Source of the DNA: Lophium mytilinum
Taxonomy: Eukaryota > Ascomycota > Dothideomycetes > Mytilinidiales > Mytilinidiaceae
NCBI GenBank assembly: GCA_010093605.1
Contig: MU004186.1
Coordinates: 1,034,616-1,098,615, forward strand
Direction: 5' to 3'
Length of the DNA: 64,000 nt
Of the stretch, positions 44,317 through 56,715 are shown piece by piece; the stretch's first letter is position 1, and each line of letters begins with the position of its first letter. The position numbers were made by a program, and so were the translations under genes. The notes under the pieces are model-generated. The model was not told where the DNA came from and did not search any database. It saw only the letters and a program-made list of their open reading frames with translations.

Positions 44317-44719
44317 GGAATAAATGTGCGCTTTAGATCTCGTTACGTTGTTTGAAAGACAAAAGAGGAGGGAAAAGAAGAGTGTTGCTTGAATCGCGCT
44401 GTGTAAATACTGGTTGGACTCTGAGTTGATAGAAGAGAGGGATGAGAGGAAAGAGACAGGATGAGCATTTCGAAGGTCTGACGCCTGCATATCCATGAAA
44501 CTTTAGCTGCATAAGCGAAGCGGCTATTTTGGTTCGTTTCAATGCCAGGACCATTGTTAGTCTTTTAGCTTCGAGTCTATTCGTATGATTGCTTGACTTT
44601 CCGTTCCTCTTGGCAAGCTGGTAACAGTAGCTGCGTTATGCGTCTACTGGCCGTAAATGACGCTGAGAATGAATGCCTCTTCCTTACCATTTGCACATCC
44701 AAAGTTACTTGGTATCTCG
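44317..44719. other. Convergent intergenic region
   Basis: A 403-bp spacer between the 3' ends of SFC1 and twinfilin; probably their 3' UTRs. Nothing else seen. Confidence 0.45.
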
Positions 44720-45873
44720 CTACCTCTTTCCCGGCCTCTTGGGTCTCGCGAATCCTGATTTTACGGCTGGTACTTCCTCCTTCCCACTCTCTCCAACCTC
44801 CTCTTCGATCACCTTCTCCGTAATCTCATCCGGATTCGTGACCTCGAGTCGTTTCGCAATCGTGATACCGCCTTCTTTCTGCGCAAACTGGATGACGACA
44901 TTACGGGAGGCGGCGAACAGCATTCGTTCCCTGATCTTCGAAGTCGACGGACATGTAGATATAAAGAGAATGGGGTTTGAGGTCGCAGCATCGTGGCGGT
45001 AGAAGAGAAAGCGGGGCGAGGAGTTGTCGACTGCGCTGGAGATGGAGGAGGCGGTAGCCGTAGAGGTTGATACAAGGGTCAGCGCCTCGGTCTTTGGGTC
45101 CAGTGCCTGTGAATCACATAGTCAGTGACCAAACCTTCACCACAGCTCAGCTCCCTCCCCTCTCCAAGCTTCGCAAAAGAACAGAGAACAAACATACCAA
45201 CTGCACCAGATTATCCCCACCCTGCCCCAACGCACTCACAGCCCCCACCACCCCCTCATCCGCCTTCACAGCTAAGCTCCCGCCACTAGCTAAACTCTTC
45301 CCCTGTGTGCCCCTGCTCTCCATTGCCTCTTGCTCCTTGATCCCCTCGAGGTCCTGCTCCTCCTGCGTCAATGGATTCGCTGCCTCCCCATGCGCCTCGT
45401 GCCGCGCCCAACCCTCTTTACTGAGCTCCTCCGCCTCCGTCACAAACACGGTTTCCCCGAAATGCTCAGAGCCCAGCTCGCGCAGCAGCGTCAGCCGCGT
45501 GGACGCGAAGAGCATTTTCTGCCGCACCGGCGCCGCATTGGGGACGTATGTAACCGCGACTAACGAGCCCGCGGCGGGGGCAGCGGACGACGAGGAGTCC
45601 GCGCGGCGCAGGATGATGTACAGCGCGCCATTGGGCGTGAGATGGGGCGAGAGGTTGGAGAGATCGGAGAGGAAGGAGGAGTTGGTGGAGGAGATGGTGG
45701 GGCCGGGCTGGATGGATTCGTTGGAGATGGTGGCGAGGAGGCCGCGCTGGGTGGGCGTTGTGAGGAACGTTTGGAAGGCTCTTAGGAGCTCGGCGGAGGC
45801 TGGCGGGGGTGTTTAGTTGGGGAATTGGGGGAAGGGTGAGCAGCGGGAAGGTACCGGAGATGCCTGACTGCAT
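44720..45873 (-). CDS. TWF1: Twinfilin (two ADF/cofilin-homology domains)
   Basis: Binds actin monomers and caps or frees filament barbed ends, acting in cortical actin patches. Minus-strand exons 45873-45855 (only 19 nt), 45799-45198 and 45106-44720; introns 55 and 91 nt; 335 aa, the twinfilin norm. The start MQSGIS-ASAELLRAFQTF is typical. ADF-H domain 1 covers about residues 1-145, ending with the RQKMLFASTRLTLLRELG helix. Domain 2 lies at about 175-300 with the parallel helix RERMLFAASRNVVIQFA. The two copies of 'R..MLFAxxR' mark the duplicated actin-binding helix. The tail ends in basic FARPKRPGKR, like the PIP2/capping-protein-binding tail of other twinfilins. Confidence 0.92.
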
Positions 45874-46333
45874 GATTGATCGGGTCTTGCCAATTTGCGA
45901 ACTACACTCGGGGTTTTAGATGAGGCTGAAGATGAGGTATAGAGAGAGGGATGGGTAAGCCTAGCAGTGTATGGCCTTGCTACCGGGATAGCAGACGAGG
46001 TTGGTGTTGGTGTTTCATGCGGCCTCGAGGACCCCACGATTTTGGCTTGGCATTGTGATCAACGATTCGCCAATTCGACTTCGTAACATGTATCCGCATG
46101 TTATATATGGGTAAGATCGCAAAACTTATAGTCGTCGTGTCCAGCTAAGAGATGAGTGCTAATTGAGCTAGTGGTGCTTTCGACACAATATAGGTGCCCT
46201 AGGCGTTCTCTAGTACGATGCGTCAATAGGTCTTCTGGACCGCCAAATTATTCTTGAACAGGTATTTCATTGACCTCCTTAGTCATTAGTATTAGCAAGA
46301 AAATACAGCAAAGAAATACATCTAAGACCAGAA
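45874..46333. other. Intergenic region, twinfilin promoter
   Basis: A 460-bp spacer with the promoter of twinfilin and the 3' region of ECM14, both on minus. No specific site seen. Confidence 0.45.
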
Positions 46334-48144
46334 TTAACGTTTCCGTCGACGCCGTAGTTCCCGACTCGATTCGTCCTCGTCATCAACCTCCTCTTCTACT
46401 GTCTCGTTCTGCGGCCCCACAATATGAGTGTCCTCGCTATGTGCTTGTGTGAAAGGATTCGCTTCCTCAGCCTCTTTCTCCGCAGCCTCACCTTCCATCA
46501 TGCCGACTTCCCCGAGCATGTATCGTCCCAGGTACAACACTGCATCCAGCACCTCTATCCCCGTTGGTACTATGTTTTCTTTTGGGAGCAAAAAGCCATA
46601 GCTTCCTGTATCCCTGAGCTTGATTTGGTACGCATGCTTGACTCTCAATTCGTGATAGAACCAATCGAGAGCGCTGCCTCCGCCTGACTCAATCCGCGGT
46701 AGGTGAACCCGTTCCTCCTTGCCGTCCTTGGGATTTTTGGTAATAGCGACATTTCCTTCGCACGCGGATGTTACTTTGTACGGCTGTCCTTTTCGTGAAA
46801 CACGAATCGCCTTTGCGAGGCCGTGCGCTAGCTCCTCTAGGTCTTCGAGCGTGGGCGGCTCCGCGTGGCAGGTATATGAGTACGGGTAAAGCACCTGCTG
46901 GGAATACGAATGCAGATCTAGGAAACCCACGATATTGACATTGTTATTCTCAGTCTCGTTTCGCGCCCAGTCGGCGAACCTCTTTGCTTCCACACCGTCG
47001 AAAGGAGCATCCCCGGCGAAAGATTCGCTACAGGGATTGCCCTGGGTTGACGCTCCGTCCCATTGGAATGGATAAGTGCGGTCCAGGTCCACGCCTCGGC
47101 AGAAACGAAGTGAGGTAGGCTGCCGATTCTTGCGCCACAGGCGGTCAGTTTCCCAGGAATAGACATAGCCGTCTGGGTTCAGAGTGGGCACGAAGATGAA
47201 ATCGAATGATTCAAGAAGCCTTGTTATGGTAGGATATTTGCCGTACGAGGTGATTAGACTCCACGCTACGTAGTTCACAGTGCTGGTTGAGATCCATTCC
47301 CGGGCGTGGGAGCCACCTGTCAGTAGGATTGTTTTCCGTGGCTGCGAAGGCTCGTCGTTGTTTGTGGGGTGAACACCGACCCTCAAGGCTGGGATGTCTC
47401 GACCTTCATAGCTGATACCTACGTTGATACGACGGACGTGGGTCGTGAACATAGATGCCATCAAGTTCATCCACGGGGTAATAACAGAGAGGGGTTGGTA
47501 GTCTTGGAAAAAGATGTTCTCGGCAGAAGAAGAAGTGCGTAGGGTGGGTGTGAAGGAGCGGTCGCCGTGAGACTGGGTAGAAGGGGGAGAAGGATACGAA
47601 TCGAAGATGGCCTGAGCAAGGTCGAGGTCCTGCATCAAGGCCACATGAGAGGTTTGGAGAGATGCTGGGAGCAGTCCGAGTAGAGAGGGCACCTGCAAAC
47701 ATAACGTCAACAATTGCGAGCTATAATGGTGTCGCGTGCTTCACTCACGACGTCCTTTGAGAGTCGAATGTCGACCCAATTGTCGTTGAATTCCCACACA
47801 TCTAGAAACAGAACATCGGTAGCCGCAGCTAGCGCAGAAGCTTCCTCTGCGGTGTGAATGGTGAAGCGCATCACGATGTCCTGGCCATATCGTGCCAGCA
47901 GCTTCCCGGTGGGCCCACTCGCGCCCACGGGCTCGTCGCCAGCGCCCGGGAAGGCATGCTGTTTCACGGGAAGCCCCCAGACCTTGCGGATGATAGCATC
48001 TGAAAGCCTCCGCCACGGACGCGGGACGTGTTCATGGCAGGGAGCGTGGAAAGGGAGGCCGCATTGCGTCGCCGGCGGGGCGGCTGTGGTCAGCGAGGAA
48101 CCCAGTAAGATCAAGGTCGCGAGGGCAAAGGAGAGTTGGCGCAT
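46334..48144 (-). CDS. ECM14: Ecm14-type inactive metallocarboxypeptidase
   Basis: Secreted M14-fold protein linked to cell wall organisation; the family is a pseudopeptidase. Minus-strand exons 48144-47749 and 47692-46334, 56-nt intron, 584 aa. Signal peptide at residues 1-21 ([20 protein letters not shown]). A propeptide-like domain follows, then the peptidase fold from about residue 200. Zinc ligands are kept (SHAREW for His and Glu; FLDLHSYSQ for the third His). The catalytic Glu of active carboxypeptidases, in ELRDTGxYGF, is Lys here: [11 protein letters not shown]. That matches Ecm14 and argues against peptidase activity. The C-terminus is acidic then very basic (RELRRRRKR). The start at 48144 was chosen over 48219 because it begins the signal peptide. 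Confidence 0.92.
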
Positions 48145-48603
48145 GTTGGCCGTGTTTACGGTTCGAAGGAGTGAGGGCTGCAGCAGGCTTGCGCCGGCGG
48201 AAGCGTGGAGAGAAAGCACTAGAGGCTGGTGATGTTGGTGAATGAAGCCGGTGCCTGGGGCCTCACAGGGCTGACGACTTTCAAGCGAAATGGCTCCGCT
48301 CCGATGAGACGACGCCTCTGTTGGGACTACTGACCACGGACGAGACGCGACGCACCACTACACACGCTCCCACACCCCGTCCGAACCTCTATCACCCCTC
48401 ACGAAGCGTCCAGGCTGCGCGCCCGACCTTCGTTTCCGCCCCTCGACCGCCGTGGCCCCCTAGTAGCACCTCAGCTCAGCCCTATCCAACGCCCAGCTCG
48501 TCCCATCCTGGCCACCAAATCTCCCCTCCGCCGCCCAGCTGTGCCATGTTTGCCCTGTACCACCGCTGCTTGCTTAGATGAGTAGCCAGACCTCGATATC
48601 GCA
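48145..48603. promoter_or_regulatory. Divergent promoter, ECM14 / Sec7 Arf-GEF
   Basis: A 459-bp spacer between divergent starts. No specific site recognised. Confidence 0.5.
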
Positions 48604-51600
48604 ATGCCTTTGAGGGCTCTCCGACCAAACCGCAGCGAACGGGACCTCCAGCGCCGCAGCACCCTCGACCCCGGCGGCGTCTTCAAACGTGGTGACAAGG
48701 CCCGCAGCGCCAATGCCTCCAGCGAGTTCCTGGGACCTGAACGCGCAGCCGTGTCTCACGATGGCGGACGCCCGCCCGACGCAGACCTGGGGAGGACCTC
48801 GTCGGCCTCGTGGTCTGGCGACACCCAGGAGCCGCCCCCGTCACCCCCGATCCAGGACCACAACCCCAACACGAAGCGCTTCAGCATCATGAGGTTCCGC
48901 CATGCCTCGGACTCGCAGTTGTCGGTCAAGGCCAAGGAGCACGCTGCGGCATCGGCCCCGCCAGTGCCTGCTATTCCCCAGGGTAAGCACATCTGAAGCT
49001 TGCATGAGAGGAGACTGACCAGTTGCGCGTGTAGCACCGGCCATCATAATGACTGCCCCAACCGTAGACCTGCAGGGCCAGATCCCTAAGAAGAAGCCCG
49101 CCGGCCGCTTGCAGCAATTCGCGCGTCGCCGTATGTCGTTTGATCCCGATTCCGCCGAACGCCCCAATACCATTCGCAAATCCATGGACAAGAAGCGCAG
49201 GCCGTTTGGGAATATGAGGGCGACGACCTCTGTGGGCGAGGACCCACAGAGGCTATCGACGAGCCATCGGCCAAATGCGCTTCCCGATTCGAGCTACGAA
49301 GGAAACTCGACACTGTCCCTTCCTGTTCCGAGAATGTCGGACTCCTCCCGGTCAGATGGCAGCTCTGGAGACCACGTCCACTTTGCCAGTCCGCCTAAAC
49401 CGAAACTATCTTCAAATGCCAGCACCGGCCGCTTCAAATTCGGTCGGCGGAACAAGCAGCGCGCATCACTATTTCCTCTACCTATGAAAATCGACCCCCC
49501 TACATCCCCAAATACAGCTCCTGCCACTCCACGTGCATCCACAAGCGCCATCAGTTCTAGCTCTGCCAACCACTCTCCTGGCGGATACAGCCCTCCGTTG
49601 ACAGCAATCCATCGCACAGGCACACAAGACCACGAGAATGATCAACCAGGCTCTATGCCCTCTCCTACACATGTTGCATTAGCCGCAGCATCTATGAACA
49701 TTGCGGCGCCAGGCTCTTCCAAGTTACTGAGAAACGACTCATTGAAATCCATTCATTCAGCTCGATCGTCTCCAAACACAGGAGCCCCAGTACGGTTAGG
49801 ATTGCGCGGACGATCCTCGACTATGGGATCCATGGGTGGGCGATCGGACGACGCGCCCCCGCCAACTCCGCCATTCATATCAGGCAGTGGCAGGAATTCC
49901 ACGTCAACTGTTGGTAGAAGCAGTCTTAGTAACCTCTTCGGACTGGGACAACGCTTTCGTCAAAACTCAGAACCCCATTCTCCACGATATGGGACTCCTG
50001 CGCTTAGCCATGGCACACCCGGCCTATCCCACAACAATTCCTTGAACATCAGTAGAGAGGCCCTTGTAATTCCGAAACGAGAAGAGGGAGAGGCCCCTGG
50101 CCGCTACCTTGAAAGATTAGAGGAAGTCATGGACCGTAGCGTGATTGCCAGCGTACTCTCTAAGACTAGTGACGCTTTTATGTTGGCAGTTCTCCGGAGT
50201 TACATGCGCAAATTCCACTTCTTCGGAGATCCAATTGACATGGCCATTAGGAAGCTCTTGATGGAAGTCGAGTTGCCGAAAGAAACACAGCAGATAGACA
50301 GAGTCCTGCAGGGCTTTGCCGACCGCTACCATGAGTGCAATCCGGGCATATACATAAACCCAGGTATGGAAACTCAATGTTCATTTGAGAGTTCTAACAT
50401 TAACTATATTATAGACAAAGCTTATTTCATATCCTTCTCCATTGTGATCCTCCATACGGACGTCTTCAACAAGAACAACAAGCGGAAGATGCAGAGACAG
50501 GATTACATCAAGAACTCTTCTTGCGAAGGCGTGGCTGATGACGTACTGGGATGCATATACGACAACATAGTTTACACGCCTTTCATTCATTTCGAAGACG
50601 ACATTGACATCAAAGGAACAGCCGCATTTCGCAGCAAGAAGACCTCAGTTTTCAAGGCCCCAATGAACGATCCTGCACGAAAAGCAACGAGGGAACCGAT
50701 TGATCCATACACTCTCATTTTCGAGAACAAGCTCGATGCATTACGACCCAATATCAAGGACGTGATGAATCTAGATGACCCATACAGCTACTTGGGGACC
50801 GCCCAATCACTAGATGCAAGGACTCTATACAGCACGCATTCGAAATACGGCGTGATACAGATCGTCTCATCTCGATCTAGACCCGAAGCCTTCATGTCGG
50901 CCGCCACTCAAGAAAACCCGAACGAGACCCAGGTTGGAATTGTGGAGATGCCCGTCACTAAAGTTGGTACGATCTGGAGAAAGGATACCAAACGAAAGGC
51001 AGCACGGTCTCCATGGCAAGAATGGGGTGCAATTTTAACACAGTCCGGACTGTCCATGTTTAAAAACCACGGATGGGTCAAAACACTCACTCATCAGCAT
51101 GAACAACACCAAAAGCTCGGAAACACGGGCCCAGTTGTTTTCACCCCTCCAGTTTCCGACTTCAAGCCAGACCACGTTATACCCATGGATGGAACTGTAG
51201 CTCTGGTAGACACGACTTACCGAAAGCATAAACACTCTTTTGTGATCTACTCCAAGGGGGGTGCGGAAGAGACGTTCCTCGCAGACAACGAGACGGACCT
51301 CAACGATTGGTTAGGCAAGCTGAACTACTCGGCTGCGTTTGAGACGTTGAGCGTACGGCCGAGAGGACTCACTGATGGACAGAGGAACCGTGGATTCCGT
51401 AGGCTGGAGTCTTCACAATCGACGAAATCCATTTCGACGCCAACTGGAGACGTCACCATCGAGAGCGGGAGGATAGACAAGAACTTTGCCGATCAGATCA
51501 GTGCTGCTCGACGGGAGCTAATGAAAATCAAGATCAGTGAATCAGAGGAAAGACTGGCAGCCGCCATCAAAGAGCTCGAGGGCCGACTGAGAGATGCTCG

Positions 51601-53020
51601 GCATCTACAAATAATGGCTCCCGTGCAGCCAAAGACTAGGGAGCTTGTCGTCACTGCTGCGGGCCGAATGGCAGCAAGACTCAAATGGATACGGATCGAG
51701 ATTTGGCGGATGAAGTGCCATCGAGACATCCTTGCCTTGGATCTCGAGGAAGAGAAGAACATGGCAAACGAAAGGCAAGCCAGGATTGACCGCATTACGG
51801 GCAAATCTACGCCACAAACTCAACCAGAAAAATCTTCCAAAGCATCCAAAATCGGCAGCTTGGCGCGACTCAACTCTAAGGCCGGCTCTCTGCTTGGAGG
51901 GAAGGGGGCTCCTCTTTCTCCCAGCCCATCCGCTCGACCAGGTACGAAATCGTCGAGAGAGACGGACTTTGGAGAGGATGTTTTCAAGACACCACCAGAG
52001 CACTCCCGCCAGTCCAGTCCCAGCCACGCACCGGGGCAATACGAATTGCCGCCTTTGTCCTTCAGCCCGGTATCGTCGCATCATCGCGGGTCGTTGACCA
52101 GCGCTGTGAGCGCATCTGGACAATCGCCCACCACCATGCTTCGCGAACATCGTCCATCTGTGTCCACCCTTGGGGACAGAGCCTCAGAGACGGCATCTGA
52201 GACGGCATCCCACTATGCTACGCCACCCCCAGTCGAGGACCGGGGTGCAGAGCCTCAGAATGGCCTCACCGTAGCTGTCGATGGAGCACGTCCCGATACG
52301 GCTTCCGAGTCCGACGCGGATCGTACTCCAGCTTCAATGGGCGGCTCCCCAGAATCCCGCTCCAAGGTTCGTCGAAGTTTGCATCGCACCCTCCGTGACT
52401 CGCATAGCGGATCGAACCATCGACGCGGCGGCAAGGGCAAGGGGTCAAGCTCGACCATCGTCAGCGACGATGCCCCAGAGAGCGAAGGCTTGTCAAGAGC
52501 CAAGGGGAGCTTCACGGTGCATGGCAAGAAAGCCTCGGTCATTACATTTGGCGCCGATTGGCAAGATATGCCGGCAGAAGATCGGCTCAAGGTGCGCAAG
52601 CAGGCCCAAGAAGCTGTCCAAGAGTCCGGCGAAGAGAGTGCGATGAGCGATGCCGAGGCGGCGCCGTCAATCAAAAGCGGCGGCACTGCGCCTGCGCTCA
52701 GCGATGCGGGCGTTGATGAGGAAGAGGTTGCAGGCGAAGATGTTACGCCGAGGCCGTCAACGAATGAGAAAAGAGGAAAGCCGCCAAGGCACGTCTCGAG
52801 CCAGACTATCAGGCCGCATACGTCCAGTACATCAGTTAATGGACAGAGCCAAGACGGAAAGGATGACACGGAGCCAGAGGACGAAGTCGGTCCCAAGAAC
52901 GAGACGCCCTCGAAAAAGCACGGCATTCTAAAGCATAGGCACTCGCTTAGTGAAGAGGAAGACTCCGGGCCTGAACATGTGACGATCAACGGACTGAAGA
53001 CTCAGGCGGTGGAGGCTTAA
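48604..53020 (+). CDS. SYT1: Sec7- and PH-domain Arf guanine nucleotide exchange factor (Syt1-like)
   Basis: Loads GTP on Arf-family GTPases (Arl1 partner in yeast Golgi traffic). Exons 48604-48982, 49035-50363 and 50415-53020; 1437 aa. The first ~460 residues are Ser/Pro-rich and disordered. Sec7 domain at about 470-640: GRYLERLEEVMDRS, then LPKETQQIDRVLQGFADRY with the catalytic Glu finger in KETQ, and the core INPDKAYFISFSIVILHTDVFNKNNKRKM. A PH domain at about 745-880 (GTIWRKDTKRKAARSPWQEW ... DLNDWLGKLNYSAAFE) is followed by a coiled coil (about 920-990) and a long disordered tail. The second intron is 51 nt with no in-frame stop, so an unspliced reading also stays open; removing it restores the canonical Sec7 core. 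Confidence 0.92.
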
Positions 53021-54484
53021 ACCCTGGAACTTCGATCCTCCCTCAATCTCTCTGCCTCATAAAATCTTCCGCTCTTTTACCATCACGCCGCCTTGATTTG
53101 TTTCGGCGGGAATGGTGGCAGGTTAGAGCATTGTCTTTGTGTGTGTGCATATGCTGTCCGCGCGTTCAACTTGGAGTCTGGGCCGTCCGTCACAAAAGCA
53201 CTTCTCGCCGTCTTCGCATGCATCGCGACTTCCGATGCACCCTCTTTTCTTTCTTTCAGTCCGTCTCTCTTTTCTTGTTTCTGTCTGTCTTCTAGCGTGG
53301 GAAAATGCACTTGTGTGAATAGATGGGATGGCGTTCATTTTGCTTCTCTTTCTCTCTTTGTTCAGTGTGGAGATGTGATCGGTGTTGCGTGGAACCAGTG
53401 ATTGGTGATTGGCGTTGAGTGTAGCGCGGTGCTGTGGCGTGGTGGGCTAACACTATGGTGGGCTGGGACATGCGCTGTATGGGTTCGTCTGGCTCACATG
53501 CATATCTTTCCTTTTTGTGTGGGTCGCTACGAAGGGTGCTGTGGCGAATGCATGCATGGATGTACGGATGGGTACTTCGGAAGGGAGGCGGGAAGGTTCC
53601 AAAACATACTATAGTTGGGCGGTGGGTGGATGGGGTAGGATAGGGTATTGAGTGGATTTGGCATGGGAGCGAACGGAAAATGTCGAATCGAATTGAATAT
53701 TTGAGCTCCAATGGTACTGCTGTGAAGTTGTGTATGATGGAATTAGGTGTTTGTTTACTAACAGTTACAGAGAGAACCGCCTCCTTTGGTATTTCGTGTC
53801 ATGACCCTTTTGTACGCTTTCTTTTGAGAGATCTATCTCCTGATTCAAACCCTCAAACAATATCGGATGGAACAAACATATCTAAGACCCATGGGACGAA
53901 CCCAACTGTAGAGTATATTAGACGAATTAACCCTCAAAGAGAGTGAATGGGCTTCCGTATTCAATAGATTTCCGACTGTCACCACGCTTGTCCTTACTCC
54001 AGCTCCTTCACGCCACTGTTAGTATTGCAGGGTGTAGGGAAGACGTCGCCGACTCTAATTCCAAATTCCTAGAACGGCCTATCCTTGCAACACTCTACCG
54101 TCTCAAGACCTCAAGAGCAATATGGAATCCTCTAATCGTCCTCATGAGATGGTACCCTAGCGGTAGGAAGCCGTTAGCGGTAGCCTACCGACGACCTCGC
54201 AGACTTTGGCAGTCGGGGACAACATAGCTAGTTCGGACTTATGTCTAGTCGAAACCACAGGTTTGAAGGCATCCGAGCCGGGATGGGATGACCTGAGTTT
54301 AAAGTATGGTCGCATCCAGACGCTTTTGGGGCCGCGAGTTCGAGTCAATCAGAAAGCTCTGCGGGGATCTTGGAATACCGTTCGGTGTGGCAACCCGTAC
54401 AATGTTGACTGCAGATTATTGAAAGGTTTTCTGGCGGGCAACTCTTCGACTGTTCCGAGACGCTTGAGGCCATAAAGCACTTTA
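53021..54484. other. Gene-free region of 1.5 kb
   Basis: Between convergent genes. 53080-53710 is pyrimidine/GT-rich with overlapping short frames. A plus frame at 54206-54475 (89 codons) shows no motif. Probably 3' UTRs and spacer; a non-coding RNA cannot be excluded. Confidence 0.45.
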
Positions 54485-56715
54485 CTATCGGTATCCGGGC
54501 CAGAGGGGTTCATCAGGCGTGGCTTCAAGAGGCTCAGGCTCTGTCGAGTCGGAACAACATGTTTCGGAGGCCCCGAAGCTTGTAGCAACGCTTTCTGCGC
54601 TTGGGCGATTCGATGGATTGCTACTAATCATCGAGACCACAACAGGACACAAGAGGTCCAATGGGAAATGATTCAGTAAGGTGTTTGGTACAAGAGTAAG
54701 AAGCCATTCCTGCACTTGAGAAATATTGGCTTGGTACGACGAATCTCCATACTCATTGGACCCTCTAACAGATTCGAAGGCTTGTCGTCGGGTGAGGCCA
54801 TCTGGGCGCAGTGGAGCTAGCACAGCTAGCATTTCTGCGAAGACGCAGCCCATGGAGAAGACATCCGCAGCCAGGCCCCGCCTATCCCTATCAACTACCT
54901 CGGGGGCGGCGTACTTTCTTGTGAACATCGTTGGGCCTTCTGTTTCCGAATCCGTGTATGTGCTATATGACCTTGCGATGCCAAAGTCGGCAATATAGAC
55001 TCTGTACGCATTATTCAAGCCAGAAGGTCGATTTTGTTGAAGTTTGCGCACAAGGATGTTCTGGGGTTTGATGTCCATGTGCTTTGTTATGCTGTCGTGA
55101 ATGTGTTTCATTGCGCTGGATAGGCATCGAAAGGAGTCGAGAAGAGCAAGACACCTGCGAATAATTTCCGACCCCTCGGTTTCCTTAGATGCAGAAGAGC
55201 GAGGCGAGTAAATCCGTCGAAGGCACTCTTCCATAGACTCATCTGCCAGTGACTGCATGAATGTTTCTAGATTGAAATCTGCAACGGGGTATAGCAGGAT
55301 AGCCAGCTCGGTGTGCACGACATATGTGCCAACGACTTGAATTATGTGTAAATGCTTAAGCTTCTGGAGGTGCGCAACTTCTTGGATTGCCATCTCTCTA
55401 GTGAACTTTGCATTGCAGTTGATGGTTTTCCGCGCAAGAAGAATTCGCCGGCATTTTACGCTCTCCACTACAGCGTTCGGAGTGGACCCAAGAAGGTCTT
55501 GACGCTTCAAGATTTGTTGGATTTTGTCCTTTTCGTTCTTATTAAATTCTGAATGTTGCCCTCTCCCACACCAGTCCTTCTCTGTAGAAGGGTCTACAGG
55601 TAAGAGACCTATGGACTGTAGGAGCACAGCATACTGACTATTTTTGCCAAATCAATCAACAAAAGCCCTAGAAGAGAGCAACATACAACGAAAGATCAAC
55701 TAACATACTCTTGCATCATACTGAGCTGGCTTAAGCTTCGTAGGCTTGCCCCAGCAGAAGCAGTGTAGAAAGTTCTACTTGCTGCGGACGATCTGGCAGT
55801 GAGAAAGCTACTGAAGCTAGATTTCTGGGAAAGCCCACAAGGAAAATTGAACTCTTCTTTGCTCTCTTGACTTATCTTTGTACGAGAAGTTTCTGATTGC
55901 GTGATGCTTCCTGAGACTAGTCTTGATTCGACCATTTCCAATTGAGAATGCAACGGAATGTTACTAGTCGATGAGTTTACAGCCCAAACAACTTGGGAAA
56001 CATTCGAGTGAGTTGGGGGTTGTATGTGCCTAGACGTTTGTTTTGCATACTCGTAAAGGTCTCTCCAGATTCGCCGCGTGGTTTCAAGGAACGGAGAAGA
56101 CGTGTCCCGCATGAAAAGGCGAATGTAAGGAAACTCGTCTAAGTGTCTCGCCCTCCAGTCGCAGTTTTGTCGTCGGTCGAGCTCCTTTGCATAAGATACT
56201 ACGAATTTGATGAGGCGTAGACTGGACAGACAGCGCATCGCCATCCGGGCTAGACATTGAGCTTGCTCACATGATCGGATATCTCCAAGGCCATGGAGAG
56301 CTTGGCCTTGCGAAAGCCCATTGTCGCGTAAAAGGAGTTCAGTGTGGAGATCGTACTCCATATCAAGGAGTTGGTTTGCCGATAGTAAAGGTAACATGTC
56401 TAGAGGCTTCCACGACGAATCGCCTTCGTACAGGGCATAGTACTTGATGAAGCTGAAGTAGCGCCCTCGGTCGACCAGGGAGAGCACTGGTTGGTATGAG
56501 TCCAGTTTGGCAATATCCTCCCACTGGTGGCTTCCAACGATGGATCCGTCCTGAACCCAGTGATGCCCGCATGGTAGAGCTAAAGGCTCCAAGCACGCTT
56601 TTGGAGAATTCATGACCATTCCTGGCGTAGCGTCAGACTCCGAAAATCCTCTGCCATGCTCTTTTGCCGCTCTATCCACATTGGCGCCACCTCCGTTTTG
56701 AGGGATAAGGTCCAT
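54485..56715 (-). CDS. Protein kinase-domain protein with HMD catalytic loop
   Basis: Minus-strand exons 56715-55709 and 55637-54485, 71-nt intron with GTATGT donor; 719 aa. The first 330 residues are helical and unknown. The kinase domain spans about 385-690: ILLARKTI with the probable ATP-binding Lys near 406, EVAHLQKLKHLHIIQVVG, the catalytic loop KHMDIKPQNILV near 522, DFGIA near 553, YAAPEV, and AADVFSMGCVFAEM. The usual HRD is HMD (Arg to Met), and no Gly-rich loop is obvious before the Lys, so activity may be altered. Such kinases with an N-terminal helical domain are lineage-specific in Pezizomycotina. The frame is open for about 30 codons before 56715 without an ATG, so an upstream exon is possible. 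Confidence 0.78.

Noticed and set aside
54206-54475. 89-codon plus frame after the kinase gene
   Set aside because: No recognisable feature and lies in the convergent 3' region.
54485-56715. Kinase and upstream helical domain as two separate genes
   Set aside because: A GTATGT..TAG intron joins them in frame and neither part alone has a good start or end at the junction.
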